The notes beneath the pieces are model-generated. The model was not told the origin of the DNA, did no database searches, and saw only the letters and a list, made by a program, of their open reading frames with translations. DNA of 64,000 nt from Notospermus geniculatus (lineage: Eukaryota; Nemertea; Pilidiophora; Heteronemertea; Lineidae), in NCBI GenBank assembly GCA_002633025.1, contig NMRB01002361.1, positions 2,215-66,214 of the forward strand, given 5' to 3'. Position 1 is the first letter of the stretch, and every line of letters begins with the position of its first letter. Made by a program: the position numbers and the translations under genes. Below are positions 44,623 through 58,800 of this stretch, in pieces.

Positions 44623-45962
44623 TTAACTTCGTAAACTTCGTAATCGAAGTCGACAATTGGGCGCGTAATGGCCAAAAGTGGATCGAATTTGGAGGACTGG
44701 TTTACACGTATGTTTTGTTGTTACAAATGCACAAAATACTAGTAACACCCAATTAAGGTTTTTGCTATTTGGGAGTCCCTATATAGTCCCAATACAGCGT
44801 TTAACGATATAAACGACGTAATTGAAAGGCCTGGGTAAGGCCATGGAAGTATATACTTCCCTGGTAAGGCGTAGCCTCGAGAGAATGGCCAAGTTACATG
44901 TAATCTGCCAAGAAACAGAATTAAGACTGTAGGAATGCAAACATTATACATGTACTAGTCATTTCGACTTGCTACTTACCATTCATATTACATCATTATA
45001 ATGAAAGCTGAAATAAACTTTTATACATTATTAACAATAAAGAAATGATAAATCATGCACTGTTGTTTAGTTTTCAAGAAGACGAAAATACATGAACTGT
45101 ACATGCTGCAAGACACTGGGATAGGCCTATTTCATGGCTGCATGTATTGCAACGACAGGGAGCTATGAATAAGATGATGACGGCAATTCTGCTGAACAGA
45201 GTTGGTGAACTTCGGTATCAAAATGTGCGGAATTTGGAAAACTGCAAAAATATCATCAATCATGCTACATGTGTATCAGAAATCAAAACTGACAAGACAA
45301 CAATGCTTTGATACAGCAAAATAATTTATTTCCATAGAATTCGATACAAATAACAACATAGATTTCCTATCTACATTCAATAAAGCCATTGGAATAAATT
45401 ACTGGAATCACATTTGCGTCAGTATTGTGATCAATTAAAGAAAAAAATTACAAAAGCAACTAAAATAGGGGCCAAATCTCATGACTAACACGTATAAAAA
45501 ATGTGTAAACTATTTGGTGAAACTTAAAGTCATTGAGGCAATCACAGGCTATCCTATGATAATCATGTACCGGTATGGTTGTCATGCTAATGACAAATTA
45601 GAATGGGGCGACAGCCGTGTTATTAAAATAAGAAGAAGAGTAGTGGAGTACCGTTTGGCCAACAGCACAGCTTTCCATCACTATTTCTGTGAAGTCTGGG
45701 GTGGTAAATCTACTGGGAATTTTGACCCGGTTGGAAATGCTTGTATTGACACTAGCATGTGGACTCAAATCTCCTCACAACTAAACGAACATTTTTCCAC
45801 AAACACACACACACATTTGTCCCAAAAGTGGGGGCTAAAGCTATCAAATTTGTTTTACTGTCATGACAGCAATCTTGGAAAAGAAAGATGGAAGCATCAT
45901 GCTGCATTCGGAGTTACAACTGGCTCCACAAGATATCACCTCACATGCCATAATGCTGCAGC

Positions 45963-46161
45963 AAAATCCTGTTCATACTTATAAGATGTCAGTGTCATCT
46001 TCTTCCTCCTCATCTTCCTCACTAGATTTCAACTCTTGAGCATCAAAATCCTGTTCATACTTAAAAGATGTCAATGTCATCTTCCTCCTCTTCTTCGTCA
46101 TCTTCTTCTTCATATTGGTCCTCTTCACTAGATGTCGACTCTTGAGCATCAAAATCATCTA
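45963..46161 (-). repeat. Tandem duplication of the CCP1 acidic tail sequence
   Basis: The last part of coding exon 20 (ATTTTGATGCTCAAGAGTCG to CATCTTTTAAGTATGAACAG on the minus strand) is repeated once just after the stop (45963-46050) with substitutions and a shorter GAA/GAG run. The second copy still reads as an acidic peptide ending DTDIL in its own frame. Confidence 0.8.
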
Positions 46162-46881
46162 ACTCAGCTGCTGTTGCACCCTGCAATTCCAACCTGAAAC
46201 GATGAAAAAAATCACAATGAACTAGAGTGGAAGGGAAGGGGATTTCAAATCAGAATATTCTACATCTAGAGCAGAAGAGTCAAAATCATGATTTCTATAC
46301 CGGTAACAAGATTTCGAAAGCACACCTGAATTTTACATTTTAGGGTTCCTGCAACTTTTCAAGAAAAAAATGGTCGAAATCATGCAACCTCATCTCAGTT
46401 ACCTACCCCTGAGGTTCTCTGCCATCAGATAATGAAGCCTGGACCTGGATAAGGGGACCACTGTCACTCGGACGAGATCGTGACACCTTGATTTTGAGTA
46501 AAGCCTCAGCAAACTTTCGGCCCATTTCTTCCAGTTCACGGGTGCTGATGTGTAGACCCTAAAATGGTAAGAAGTCAAGAAATTCACTATGGCTACATCA
46601 CACACACATGGTTTTGGCAGCATCAGCATCCAATTTTTTGACTTGTTTAAAGACAAAGTACATGTATCAGAAAATCTAAGAACTCTACACGTGTCTCTAT
46701 TTACTCTGTATTGTCCCTGATCACAGCCACAGTAACTGCTCTCCATCGTGTAACTCTTGACCACCCGGATCTGCCTCCAGACGACGACTCTTGCCGACCC
46801 CTCCTTGTTCTTCTCCACTACATTACTGCAGTTACTGAGAGAGAAACACGGGGCCATGGTGTGAAGAATCTTTGGCAGAGC
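46061..46881 (-). CDS. AGTPBP1: CCP1 exons 18-20, catalytic Glu and acidic tail
   Basis: Exon 18 (46705-46881) carries [20 protein letters not shown], then [20 protein letters not shown] and [10 protein letters not shown], containing the general-base Glu. Exon 19 (46407-46558) begins [20 protein letters not shown] and ends the folded domain. Exon 20 (46061-46193) encodes [20 protein letters not shown] and a run of Asp/Glu ending DIF, stop TAA at 46061-46063. The tail is much shorter than the vertebrate one but equally acidic. A second, diverged copy of this tail sequence lies just 3' of the stop (45963-46060). Confidence 0.93.
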
Positions 46882-49800
46882 CTAAAAAGAAACATGGACA
46901 TGAATTATTGAATTATGAGCTGACTGCCAAAATCAGGCATTTTTAGCTCAAAAGACCACATTGGGTGAACTTGATGTCCAACAGGAGGAAACCAGAGGGC
47001 CCGGGAAATCTGCCGTCAAAGACAATCGCCCTATCTATCACATAGAGAGCATGTCCAGGGCTGCTTACCCCCCTGGTTCGGATTTGGGCGATTTTTGATC
47101 AAAAATTTGTGGATTTTGGGTCCAAATTGTGGATTTTTTAGAATTTCGCATGAAATATTTGTGGACTATTCCCAATAAATTGTGGATTAATTATCAACGG
47201 CAATCTGCTCATCTTTTATTGTATTTATGGCTCCAAAGTCAACATTACAGTATGAAGTCAACATTACAGTATGTGCAGTAGGCTCCTAGGCCTAGGCTAC
47301 GGTATGCATGTACCGTATGCATTGATTGATCATGTTTAGGCCTATAGGCCTACACCGGTTTTTTGGGACCATGTGATCCATGGAATCTTCGAGTATTCTG
47401 ACAGAAAAACTTGCCGTCGACGTTTCTTTCTACAGTTCATTTTCGTTTATGATTTTCATCGCATCAGAGTGACTGTTTTCAGACTCCAACTCGACCTCAA
47501 TCGGCCGTTTTTTTGCATAAAACCACGATTTGGGAGCCTACCAGCCGCAGACAGCACCGGTTCCGCCATTTTGCCATGATGGTGCAACCTCGTTCCCAAT
47601 GATTCTACAATGGTTCCTCTATATATATCATTAGACATGTTGCCAAGCTGGTGTAAGACTCCTGGAAACGAGCTTGACTGAGTGAGACTCACAATTAGTT
47701 TCACTGTCTACCGATACGCGCCACTACATGCACATGTCATCACATCGTATTTTGACAAACTTTCGCATATTTTTTATTGAAAAAAATCCGTACAGGTAAA
47801 GCCTAAATACGTACTGCGTATTTTGAGCCTTGTTTTGCGTAACAAATACGTAAATTACGTACGGGTAAGCAGCCCTGCATGTCTGACCCATCCTCTTGCA
47901 ACAGGTCCTCTAAAACGCGCTCCCCTATTCGCACGTCCGAGGCCCTGTTGAAATTGGCGCCTTTTCGCGTGGAACTAGCGACAGAAAATCTGTCGCTGAA
48001 TACAACCAATCACAGCGAAGCTTCTCTCCCGCCATGGTCACTCCCAAATATGGTGGTTTCAAACATTCCTCGATTCGCTGACAAACTCGCTGGATTTTTT
48101 AATATTCCTGAATTAACTTCGCGTAAAACTGGTTGTCATGGATTATCTAGATAATGGGTAAGTACCGACGGGTTCAAAACACGAAGGTATGATCCAGTTC
48201 ATGTGTTTGGGGCAGCTATCATTCCGACAGCATGCATAAATTATGGAATGAGATGCATTGCTATGAGACTGGTACCCGCTAACTCATAACACCAGATATA
48301 TGTGCATACGTTACAGCACTAGGCGCGATGTCTGCCCATTACATCAAGTGGCGATCCCCCACTGCATTGCATGGTTTATTCGTGAATTACCAGTTGGCGA
48401 GTACACATGAGGGAACAGCCCTCTTCCCCATCAAAACGGGGTGGGTTTCCCCAGGGCATTGTAACGCGCTATGCAGAGTGGAAATGCCCTGGGTTCCCAG
48501 GATGGTCTGACCGGGTTCAAACCAAGAACCTAACTGGTGCCGATGATTCCACAGAATCAATCTGACTTTGACATTGACACAGTTTTAGCCACCCAATTCA
48601 ACCTACCTTATAGCTGACATCCTCCAGTTTTGCCCCAATGACTGTCGGATTGTCTACATCTTCAGGGATCCACGACTGACTAGGACTACATCCATACAAG
48701 AAGGTGTTCTTCCGCCGCGAGTGACCATGATAATCACAGTATACCTGTACAAGAGAGAGGGCCACATTTTAACTCAGCCCTTTTGCATAATTGAACAGCA
48801 AGACAGAAACCCCTTGCGGGAAAGTACCCTTAACAACAGCTAACATGTGGGATTTGACCATACCATTGGAGCCTTTCCTATCAGTTGTAGATATTGTAAC
48901 AGTCCCTTGGTGTGGTAGATGGTGGGGTGGAGTTTGGGACACGGGTGAAGCCAACGTCTGTTCAAGTCCTCAGCAGTCAGGGAGCAGCGATGACTGAAAC
49001 CAAGAAATAAAACTTATGCCCAGTCAAGTCTTTTTGGTTTCTGGCACCTCTATCATTTGCCATTATCAAGATGAAATCTTGAGTCAAAATAACACCTCTC
49101 ACATCAAGACATGCTCAAGGCCAAGCAGAACACTCCAGGGCCCATATGCATAAAGGTGGAATAAGCTTATTCTAGGTATAGCTTCACGTTATAACGTTAG
49201 GTTATACCTGGAATAAGCTTATTCCGCCTTTATGCATACGGGTCCAGAGGTACTAGCAATTGATTCAGTACTTTTCCGATCAGGACAATGACATGCATGC
49301 AAAACCGACTTACTTTCCATTGATCACACCATCTGGATTCAACATGGGGACAATCTTGAAGATGTAGATATCTCGCAGAGACTGGGCAGCAGGTTTATCA
49401 CTCAGTAGAAACTGGATTGTCCCCTTCATCACCCAACTGGCGTTGCTCTCTCCAGGGTGGACCCGACCAGACAAGAAGATATATGGTTTGTTTCCTAGAG
49501 AAAAACAGAGGAAAAATACTTCGAATCAAAGTGTTCGAGTGGTTTTAAAGGGAGCCATCCGAAAGATATTGCCAGGCAAGCACTCTCTGCCATTAACGCA
49601 TAGCGCCATCTATTAATCTACAGTGACACTACGCTAATCAAAACAAAAACACAGGCCCCGAGAGAGCTATCAGTAAATTTAGAATACGTATCTAACTAGA
49701 GGCCTGGCGGCCTTGAAGCTACGCTGGAGATGCTGCACACCAATTCAGTTGGGCTGTCCTCCGTTCCTTCATGTCCTTGCTCTACAGATCCAGTTAAACC

Positions 49801-52800
49801 TGTGGTGCTTTATGCAACCATGGCTTTATAGTGATAAAGTACAGATGGAATGGACGGCCTACCTAGGCCTACTGGGCAGAAGGTGACTGACAAAAACATA
49901 CATTGGCAATGCATGCATTGACTGGTACCAGTACCCATAATCTTTGCAACTCAGGAAAGTCAGTGTTTTATCTTGGACTAGAAAGTTTGGAGTGGATAAA
50001 AGTGTTGTGGGAATAGCCTAGCTGTACGAGACAGGCTATTATAATGTTTTTTCACATCTTGTCATCTTGACTACCAGGAAATGTGACATCACTTCACCAG
50101 CCTACCATCTGTGTGGCGTACGATAGTCAGCATTTTTGCATTTAATATAGCCCCCACCCAAACCCTGTCCCTATCATACCCCCAACAATAACCCCATAAA
50201 ACCCTGTGGTGGGGGATTGTACAGCAGAAGGCCTATGCAGCTCAGCCCATTAGGTTATTTTGGAAACTCTTGAAAACTGGCATTTGTGACTTGACATACA
50301 TGACATGTTGTCACAATGTCAGTGGGGCCATTCACTCAGTCAGTCATCACATTGAACGATCTTCAGAAGTTACCGCGGTAATAAATGAAATGGTCCATGG
50401 ACCATGTGCTCACCCGTTTGGACATAGTGTAATGACAGAGAGATAGGTACATGTCAGNATACGGGCACAAAATTTCCATGGAAAAAACAGCCTCGGCTGC
50501 AAATTGCCTATGATATGCCTATGTACAGCACACTCAGTGCATGGCCAAAACAAGGTGGGGAGGATCGAATCTGCAAACTGAAACAAGCAGCCGATGACTC
50601 TAATTGTTCATAAAAAACAACAACCCTGAAGTTTGGCTGACAAAAATGGTAAAGCATACAGAGAATGGTAAAAAAGGCTTGCATTGCAACACAAATTCTG
50701 CGCCAGGACTGCTGCAGATCGGAAATATTAGGTATTTTGCACGCTCTACTTTCATGCCAGCTCCCTAACAGCCCCGGGTATTGTATAAGCTACGCTGTTC
50801 CAGCGTAGCTAATAAAAAACGCTGGTTTGTTAAATATACACCCCGAGCTCACGAATTCGGGGGTGTATTTTCTACAAACTAGTGTTTTTTGGTTAAGATA
50901 CGTGTTCTGAACTCACTGAGCTCTCTCGGGGCCTGTGCCATAACGCACCGCACCATCTGTTAATCGACCGTGACACCACGCTAATCAAAACAAAAACAAA
51001 AGAGTGCCCGCCGGGCAATATCTTTCGGATGTCTCCCTTAAAGGTACTGTTCCACATGTGAGTTTTCTCATGCGATTTGGCTCTCAATGGGCAATTCACT
51101 AAGACCAATGACACAAATGACTGGCCAATTTTCTATGGTTGAGTTCCCTATAGAAAGCTAAACAATGCAACTTACTGAATTGTTCCACAGCCTCAGCTGT
51201 GTTTGATTGTGGAGGTGATGTGATAGTCAATACCGGTACACTGTTGCCTGATATGCTTTCACAAAAATTCTGGTTACGGAAGAAAATGTTCGATGAATCT
51301 ACTCTGGTTTCCCACTTGTAGATATGTGTCTGAAATTCAATCGGAGAAGTTAGTGAACTTGGTGGTCCTTGATTACCCTAGGCCTAGTATTGGATAGCAA
51401 GTGTAACATGCCGACATGATTTGGAAAGTAATCAGGAGCCATGTTCCCGAAGCCATCGTTAGGTTAACGATGTCGTTAAAACTGGGAAAATGCATAGCGT
51501 AACGACATCGTTAACCTAACGACGGCTTCGGGAACATGAGCCCTGGTTAGTTACTAATATCATTTCATTGGGAGAAACAACAACTATCACTTCACAGGGA
51601 CAAACATTTAACGACAAATATCACTTCAAATGGTGAAACAACACTATAATCAACAAATATCACTTCAGAGGGAGAAACAATTTCCGACAAATATCACTTC
51701 ATGAGAGAAACAATAATCAACAAATATCACTTCATATGGTGAAACAATTCAATAATCAACAAATATCACTTCACATGGAGGAACAATACCTGTAAGCAAC
51801 AAATATCACTCCACCAATGTCACAGGCAAAAACAATGAGCAACAAACATCACTTCCGAGGGATAAACAATAATGAGCAAATATCACTTCATATACATGAC
51901 ATGGAGAAACAATAATCAACAAATATCAACAATAATCAACAAATATCACTTCACGTTTGTCACAGGGAAAAACAATAATCGATTAACACCAACTAAGACA
52001 TGTCTACAATGAAATGATCCGAACAACGGCAGGTCAAATTGTGGCAGGAATTCAAAGTTGGCAAGAAAATGATTCCTTTTGGAAACCACAACACAGGAGA
52101 GGAAACCACTCACCATCAACATCGTATATGTGTAAGGGTAATGATATGCCAAGTAGCACACATCATGGTCGTGAGAAAACTTGACCGTAAATGTTGTCGT
52201 GTAGTACATCTTCCCTGGCACACCTCCAGTTGTCTGTGAGCTTCTCAGGAAATGGTTCTTGTAGTAACAGATATCGGTACCCGCCCGTACCCAGTGCGGT
52301 CGTCCTGCCACCGCCTCAGCAACTGAGAACATCACCGGTTGCATTCCTGAAGATAAGGAGCAAACAAAACTGGCTGAATTAATGTATAACACGAGGAAAT
52401 CCATCTACGAGTGCCTCGAGAGAAACCCTACTTATTTACTAATATGAAATCTTACTTAATATCAAAGTGACATCTTACTTACCAATGTGAAACCTTACTT
52501 AGCAAGGTGAAACCTTACATGTACTGGTACTTATCAGTGCGAAACGTTAGTTACCCATGTGGAAGCTTACTTTGTATACCAATGTTAAACCTTACAAATG
52601 TGGAAGCTTACTTACCAATGAGAAACCTTTTGTACTAATGCAGAAGTTTACTTACCAATGTGAAAATTTACTTAAATCTTACATTGTACTTACCAAAGTT
52701 GAATTGACTATTTGGCTTCTCACAGTTGACAATGTTAAACCTATACTTGATGCCAGCCTCCATGTTGCTGACTTCAAAGTAGAACCATTGGTGATGATGA

Positions 52801-55800
52801 TTCGTGTTGATATCTGGACTTAGAATCAGATCATACTCGTATTGACGAATCTGCAAAATGTTGACAATATACTCATAATTTTGATAATGAAAATTTGAGT
52901 TCATGTGTTTCGTTGTGACAAGTGTCAGCAAATGCCAGTACAACCAACTTCAAGAGAGTTGAATTTGAATTTGTCACTAAATCACAACACGAAAGGAAAT
53001 ATAAGAGTGAATGTTGGTGGTTCTTCAGAGGAGAACTTCCTTACCTGAATAACTTTTCTCAAATTCCCACTTTCAAATTGTGCGTTGAAATTCAAGGAGT
53101 CTGAGAAATCCTCAGCTCGGCCGACCTGCAGCTCGTCCCTATTCGTCAAGTTATTGTAGGCAGAGGTGTACGTCCCTTGTGCTGACCTCACAGTGGCATC
53201 CAGGTCATAGACTACTCTTTCTATCACAGTATCAGGATTTATCATACGGTCAATGTCTTCGAAGATTTTGGCTCTGAAATAAAGCTCATGACAATGAGAT
53301 AATCATAGGCTTAGTTTCGGCCTGTCCACTGATGCTCTAATTCCTACATGATTTCTCACATTGTGAGCCTAAAATTGAGAGTAGCTGTAAACTAGGCCCA
53401 AGACCAATAAAATCTCAACTTATTGAATTATAGAACACTAGGTACTGACCTCTGCACACCAAACTTCCTTTCGACCTGTGGCTCAGACATCGGTGGAGGT
53501 CGATGACCATGAAGGTCCGGGTACGCAATCTTATTTATCCGACCAACGGTGTTCGTCTTACTGGCAATATTCCGCACAATCTCAGGATTGTCATTGGTAC
53601 AATCGTACTCCTCTTCGAAGTAATCTGCTGTATTATCGTCACCAACATCTGATGAAGCACCAAATGGAAAGGCAGTCCCGCTACATTCAAGAAACGCGTG
53701 TCCATCATCCGACCGCGTCTGACTCTTTCGCCGGGGTGGACTTTTCCCGTTCCTCGACACCAACGATGCCTTCTTTCTACCCTTGCTCGAAGCTGAAGTA
53801 GGGAGGCCACTGCTTCTCGAATTGTGTGATGAGTTTGACAATCGCCTGGTAGAGTTCGGGGACGATTTTGGACTACTAGAGTTCACTGCAGCACCAGCCT
53901 TCAAATTCGTTGTAGCACCTTCTGAAGAGTTACTACTTGCACTGTTTTCACTATTTTTACTAACCCTATACCGACAACTAGAAAATTCCACCTCTAGGGG
54001 ATCACTTGTGTCTAGCTTATACAATGGACTACACTCATCTTTGGCCACAAATGTTGGAAAACTAAAGACATCATGTAATTTATGGGGATTTCTTCTTCCA
54101 GAATCTTCAGCCGATTTGATAATCCTCTGCGGTCGACCAATTTGGGGGAGAATAGTTCCTCCTGATTCAGCGGTGGGGATCACAATGGGTTGGTCAACTG
54201 GTTCTTCTTCATCACACACAACCTGAAATCAGGCAAATGACAAATTTTCAAGTGGTATTTGTAAACCAGTGCTGGATTCTGATTGCCAAGTTTTGGGTTT
54301 CTTGGCAAAATGGATAACAAACTGCATCGATGGAGTACATTTATAGCTCAGGCTTCAGAATCAACTCCCACTTGAACCGAGATCTACCTCTGCATTACCA
54401 GCCTTCAAATTTTGTTGAAGACGCATCTTTTAAGAAGCATGATGTCGTGACCTTTAGCATAAGTTTTAACTTTCAATGTCATTTACTGGGTATCAAATGA
54501 GTTCTGCCTTTTGAAGAACTGTTTTATCATCATTATTCTTACCTCGAATTCAGTTAATTCAGGGAAGAATTTCTGGTACATCTGTAAGTCCGTCGNGGTT
54601 CCCACTTTGTTCAAGAAACCAAGATAAACCATCACCAGGGAGGAGAGGGGAAGCCGAAGATTAACCCCATAACCCACCGAAACCACTTGCAAAATGAAAT
54701 GTGTAAACCTTGTTTAGCTTTCTTAGTAGCTACTACTACTCCCCTCGTCCTCAACCCTTAAAAGAAGATGTACATGTATATACATGTATGTAGGTGACAG
54801 TACACAACATGACTGATGGAATACAAATGCACATTCAAAACAGAAGACAGTATGCTGCTGTAAATACAACACCAGATGCCGAAAAACAAAGTTTTTTTCA
54901 TTTCTCTGCTGACAAATACATGTAAGCACTACGTCACCAAAAATTTCTCATTTCTAATGAATATACGAAATAATAATCGACCAACACGACTATTCAAAGG
55001 AAAGAACATAACAAATGCATATCTAACGTAACCAAAACTATACCAAGTACAAATAGCCAGAAATACACGAAGGATGAAGCACCTTTCGAAAGCTGGAAGC
55101 ACATGGGAATCTCAGTGGGATCATCTCTGGGAGCCATGTCTTTGAGTCTGAGCTAAAAACCTCTGTCACATCTGTGTGCATCCTCATCTGAGTGGGTTTA
55201 TATCCCCGACACAGCTCTCAGACACGATTTCCAATCTGCCAGACATGAATTTGTTTGTAGTGTGCTGTCAGCTTTAGGAGCAATGTCAGTAAGAAGATCT
55301 CACAGACAATGAATTTGCTGCCATCTTTAAAAACATAGCAACGCATCTTACCTTCTGGACACATTTCAATGACGTGGAAGTCACTCTCAGGCAGTGCATA
55401 CAGCAAGGTACTCCTGAAGTTCGGGACTGGCAACTTATTCTTGGGAAAGCATCGCCTCATGATGAAGCTGGCAGTGAAGATGAGGCTCTCCAACTCCCGT
55501 ACGTCAATCGACTCCTGACAAGCCGTGTACAAGAATCGAATACCGTCTGCTTCCATAAGGGCCTTTCTCCCAGACTCTGTAAGGACAAGGTAAACAGTTT
55601 CATCAGTGTCTATTTTGATGGTCATTAGCATCAGCAGACATATGAATAAGCCCAATACCAGATTGACCACAGTAGTGTATTGCCCATTACATAATAATCA
55701 GATTTGATTTGGTTTTCTGGGCATGTTCATCGTTCTGTCAGAGTGAAGAAACTTTCTTCAAACTGATAGATTTCTGTCAAACCCATGGAGGCCTATTTGC

Positions 55801-58800
55801 AGCTGGTGGGCCAAAATGTAGCTCCATCAGTGTTACCGGTACATACAATCATGGTAACAAATTCATGTGGCAAAATTATACTTACTCAAATTAATGATAT
55901 TTCTTAGAACGCTCAGAATTGACTTCCTCAACAACACATGCCTATTTTTGGTGTCCGCTCTGTGCCAATCGTAGAACATGGTCAATAGGTTGGAAACACC
56001 ACCATAGCCGATGGCTCGAGCTGAATTGCTCTCTGAAAGATACCAACAAATCGATAAGCCACTGTTTATTTTATTTTATTCTTATTTTCTTCTTGATACA
56101 CTTCTGGGATCTCTACTAGAAAGTGCCTGAGGAAGACTCCAGTTTGGGTCGAAAATTTGCGAAATTCGGAGACGACTTTACTTTTACTATCATTTTGTGT
56201 GTCGTTTTTTGTGCTCTTTGTTGGACATCTTTTTATTTTCTTACATAAAATTATCAGTTGTGCTTAAGAAATTGAGCAGAAGTCTCGAAATTAGGATTCG
56301 GCGGCACTCACTTGATTTGACTAAAAGACTCAGGGAATCAAGGGCATGCTTGACGATGGTCAAATGCCTTCTCCCACATAATTGGAGGATCTTGAAAAGG
56401 TACGTCACGGCACCGTTCTTCCCGAGGTATGATGAATTGACAGCTGAAACAAAGCAGAACAGAACCAGTGCAGTGACTTGGTGAAAAAATTGAATGATAG
56501 ACCGTTCTCAAATTGACGTAAACAAGAAAGATCTGCGCACTTCCGCCCAAATTTCAACCATAACCTCGGTCTGAAGCTGAATGACGTGACGCAGATAACC
56601 CCACGACAGTGACGTCGACGACGTTGCATCAGACTTGACCATTGCTGAATAATGGATTGCGTCACGTCACCCGGTTTCAGATCGAGGTTATGGTTGAAAG
56701 TTCGGAGGAAGTGCGCAGATCTGGGAATTTGAGAACGGTCTATAGATTGACTGGAAACTTGGGGGATATTGCACCCGAAGTGGATTTGAAAAGTTAGGCA
56801 TAACCGTCTATTTACATTGGCATACCACTATCAAATGCCCCAGAAAAGCATCCAAGATCTTGAAACACCTGTCACATTTTGGAACAGCTGATCTTGTACT
56901 GGTGATCAGAGTGGCCAACTTTCTGGCACAAGGCATGAGTCCAGGTTTACATGTAGATATCAAGAACAAACAAACATGTCCTATATGGAGATTTGAAGTT
57001 TAGGAGTACACAGATCTACACGAATCCAGATAACAAGGTCTCAATGAAAGGGATTGATTCCACTTAATTTGTGTCAACACTTATTGCACTCAATTACGCC
57101 TCTGATCTACAGATTGTAGCTGACACTGAAATAAACTGGTTTTGGGGCACTCAAGAGGTTATCAACAGATCCATACATTGCCTATGAGAACAAAGTTGTC
57201 ATTTTTCTATAGAATTTCTTGCAAAGGTCAATATGTTCTTAAATTCTTTCATTTATTTCTTGAAGTACACTTGGTTTTTAAGTGAATTTACATGGCACAC
57301 TTAACAGAACTGGATCATACTAGTCCAAACTCAAGATTGGGCAGATTTACATTGTAGATCAGCAAAGTCTCACAATCTCTTGGCAAAACAATGGAAAGTC
57401 GACAACCCTAAGAATGCCTGTTGCAGTTGGGTGGACATATATTCCTTACATACATGTATGGCTAGCAATACTCACCATTTGCAGAATAAAGCTTGAGTAC
57501 ATGGAGTAATGGTTGCAGCAGTTTATAGCCAGATAAATGGTTCCTTATCATACCAAGTGTCACACTAAGTGCTTGGCCTAGCCGCGCTTTGACTCCAAAT
57601 TTCCTATCTGAAATACGGAACGAAATTACATTGTACATGCAATAATGTGGGTTGATTCTCTAAAACCCTCTGAACTGAGGATGTTTCTTCCTAAAGTTGA
57701 ATGCCGAGAAGAGTTGATTACACTAAAGATACCGGTACTTTGCCAATACCAATACCTTGCCCAGCGAAGTAGATCTGACCAAGAAAGCAATGGCACAGAA
57801 TGGCCATTTTGTACAAAGAAAGCCACTAATAAACACAAGTTCAGAATGCAAGAACACCTCTACAGCATCTGCTGGACCATGGCTGCTCACCTTTCGGGCC
57901 AATTTTAGCCAAGACTTGATGAATTGAGATCATGTAATCTTCATTTGAACTTGGTTCCTTCGATTCCTCGACAAGAAGATGGAACAGGACTTGGGTAAGG
58001 CCATGTGAGACAAACACATTTGCCCTCTTACCAACCTCTGCAAAAAAGCGAAGAAGGACTTGTTCGGGCCCCTTTTCAGGCTTGTGAAATGAGATACTTG
58101 GAGTTGCAAGTGCCTGAGCATGAAGGAGCAATGAGCCAAGTATTACAGCAACTACAGTACAATGACAATAGTGAAATCTCACTTAAAAGTTGTTGTTGCA
58201 TTGCTGGAACTATACTTTGCACTTAGTACTTTCCTGACATCAATTCAAAGGCTAGTTTATTACATGATTTGAGGCAAACGTGATGCGGTGCATAATCATG
58301 CACTAACTGGTAGGAAGGAGGATTATTATGACACAACCAAAGTTCAAAGTGTAATGGGTTGGAGGATGTGATGCCAGATGGGTCATTAACGTTGTCTCAG
58401 TATCTGTCATTAGTGTCAACAGGACATGCATTAGCCCATTTGATCCAAATTTAATATGATATTGTTACCGGTAATGTTAGATGGGGATCTGGCCTCGTGG
58501 TTAAGACGTGCTGCCCCTGAGTGCTGGTGATTGATGCCTGATGTCAGTGTCTGTGGGTTCAATTCAAGTCCGGTAGGAAGCTATGTCTTTCACCTTAAAA
58601 ACCCGTTATTATTATTTGCCCGTTAATGTTAGATGGACCTAATTATGTGTAGGATCAAATGAATCAATGTAAAGTATGACTACAAAGTAGGAATATATGG
58701 AACTCCTTACAAATGACACACAAATATTTGGAACACAAGAAATGGTCAAATATTTTGGTGCGATCAAATCTGAAGTCCTCTATTCGATCTACATGTAAAT

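Larger units (their letters stand above)
42488..46060. other. Intergenic stretch between gene 2 and CCP1 with foldback DNA
   Basis: Contains the 3' flanks of two convergent genes. A nested palindrome (43192-43441) and a 960-bp foldback element (43658-44622) fill its middle. A 504-base open stretch at 45481-45984 overlaps the expected 3' untranslated region of CCP1 and was not accepted as a gene. No RNA gene was recognised. Confidence 0.5.

Noticed and set aside
45481-45984. A 167-codon open frame on the plus strand
   Set aside because: It lies against the 3' end of CCP1 on the other strand, shows no family motif, contains a CACACA run and has no supporting splice or paralogue evidence. A chance open frame in 3' UTR is more likely, but it is the best unassigned frame between the genes.
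53478-54226. Open frames of 107 and 147 codons on the plus strand
   Set aside because: They are shadows opposite the large CCP1 exon 10, whose frame matches the vertebrate protein at its end.
58037-58113. Extending CCP1 exon 4 up to the CTCAG acceptor at 58114
   Set aside because: It would put 76 extra bases in the transcript and break the phase with exon 3; the acceptor TTTTTTGCAG at 58038 restores the frame and the match to the family.
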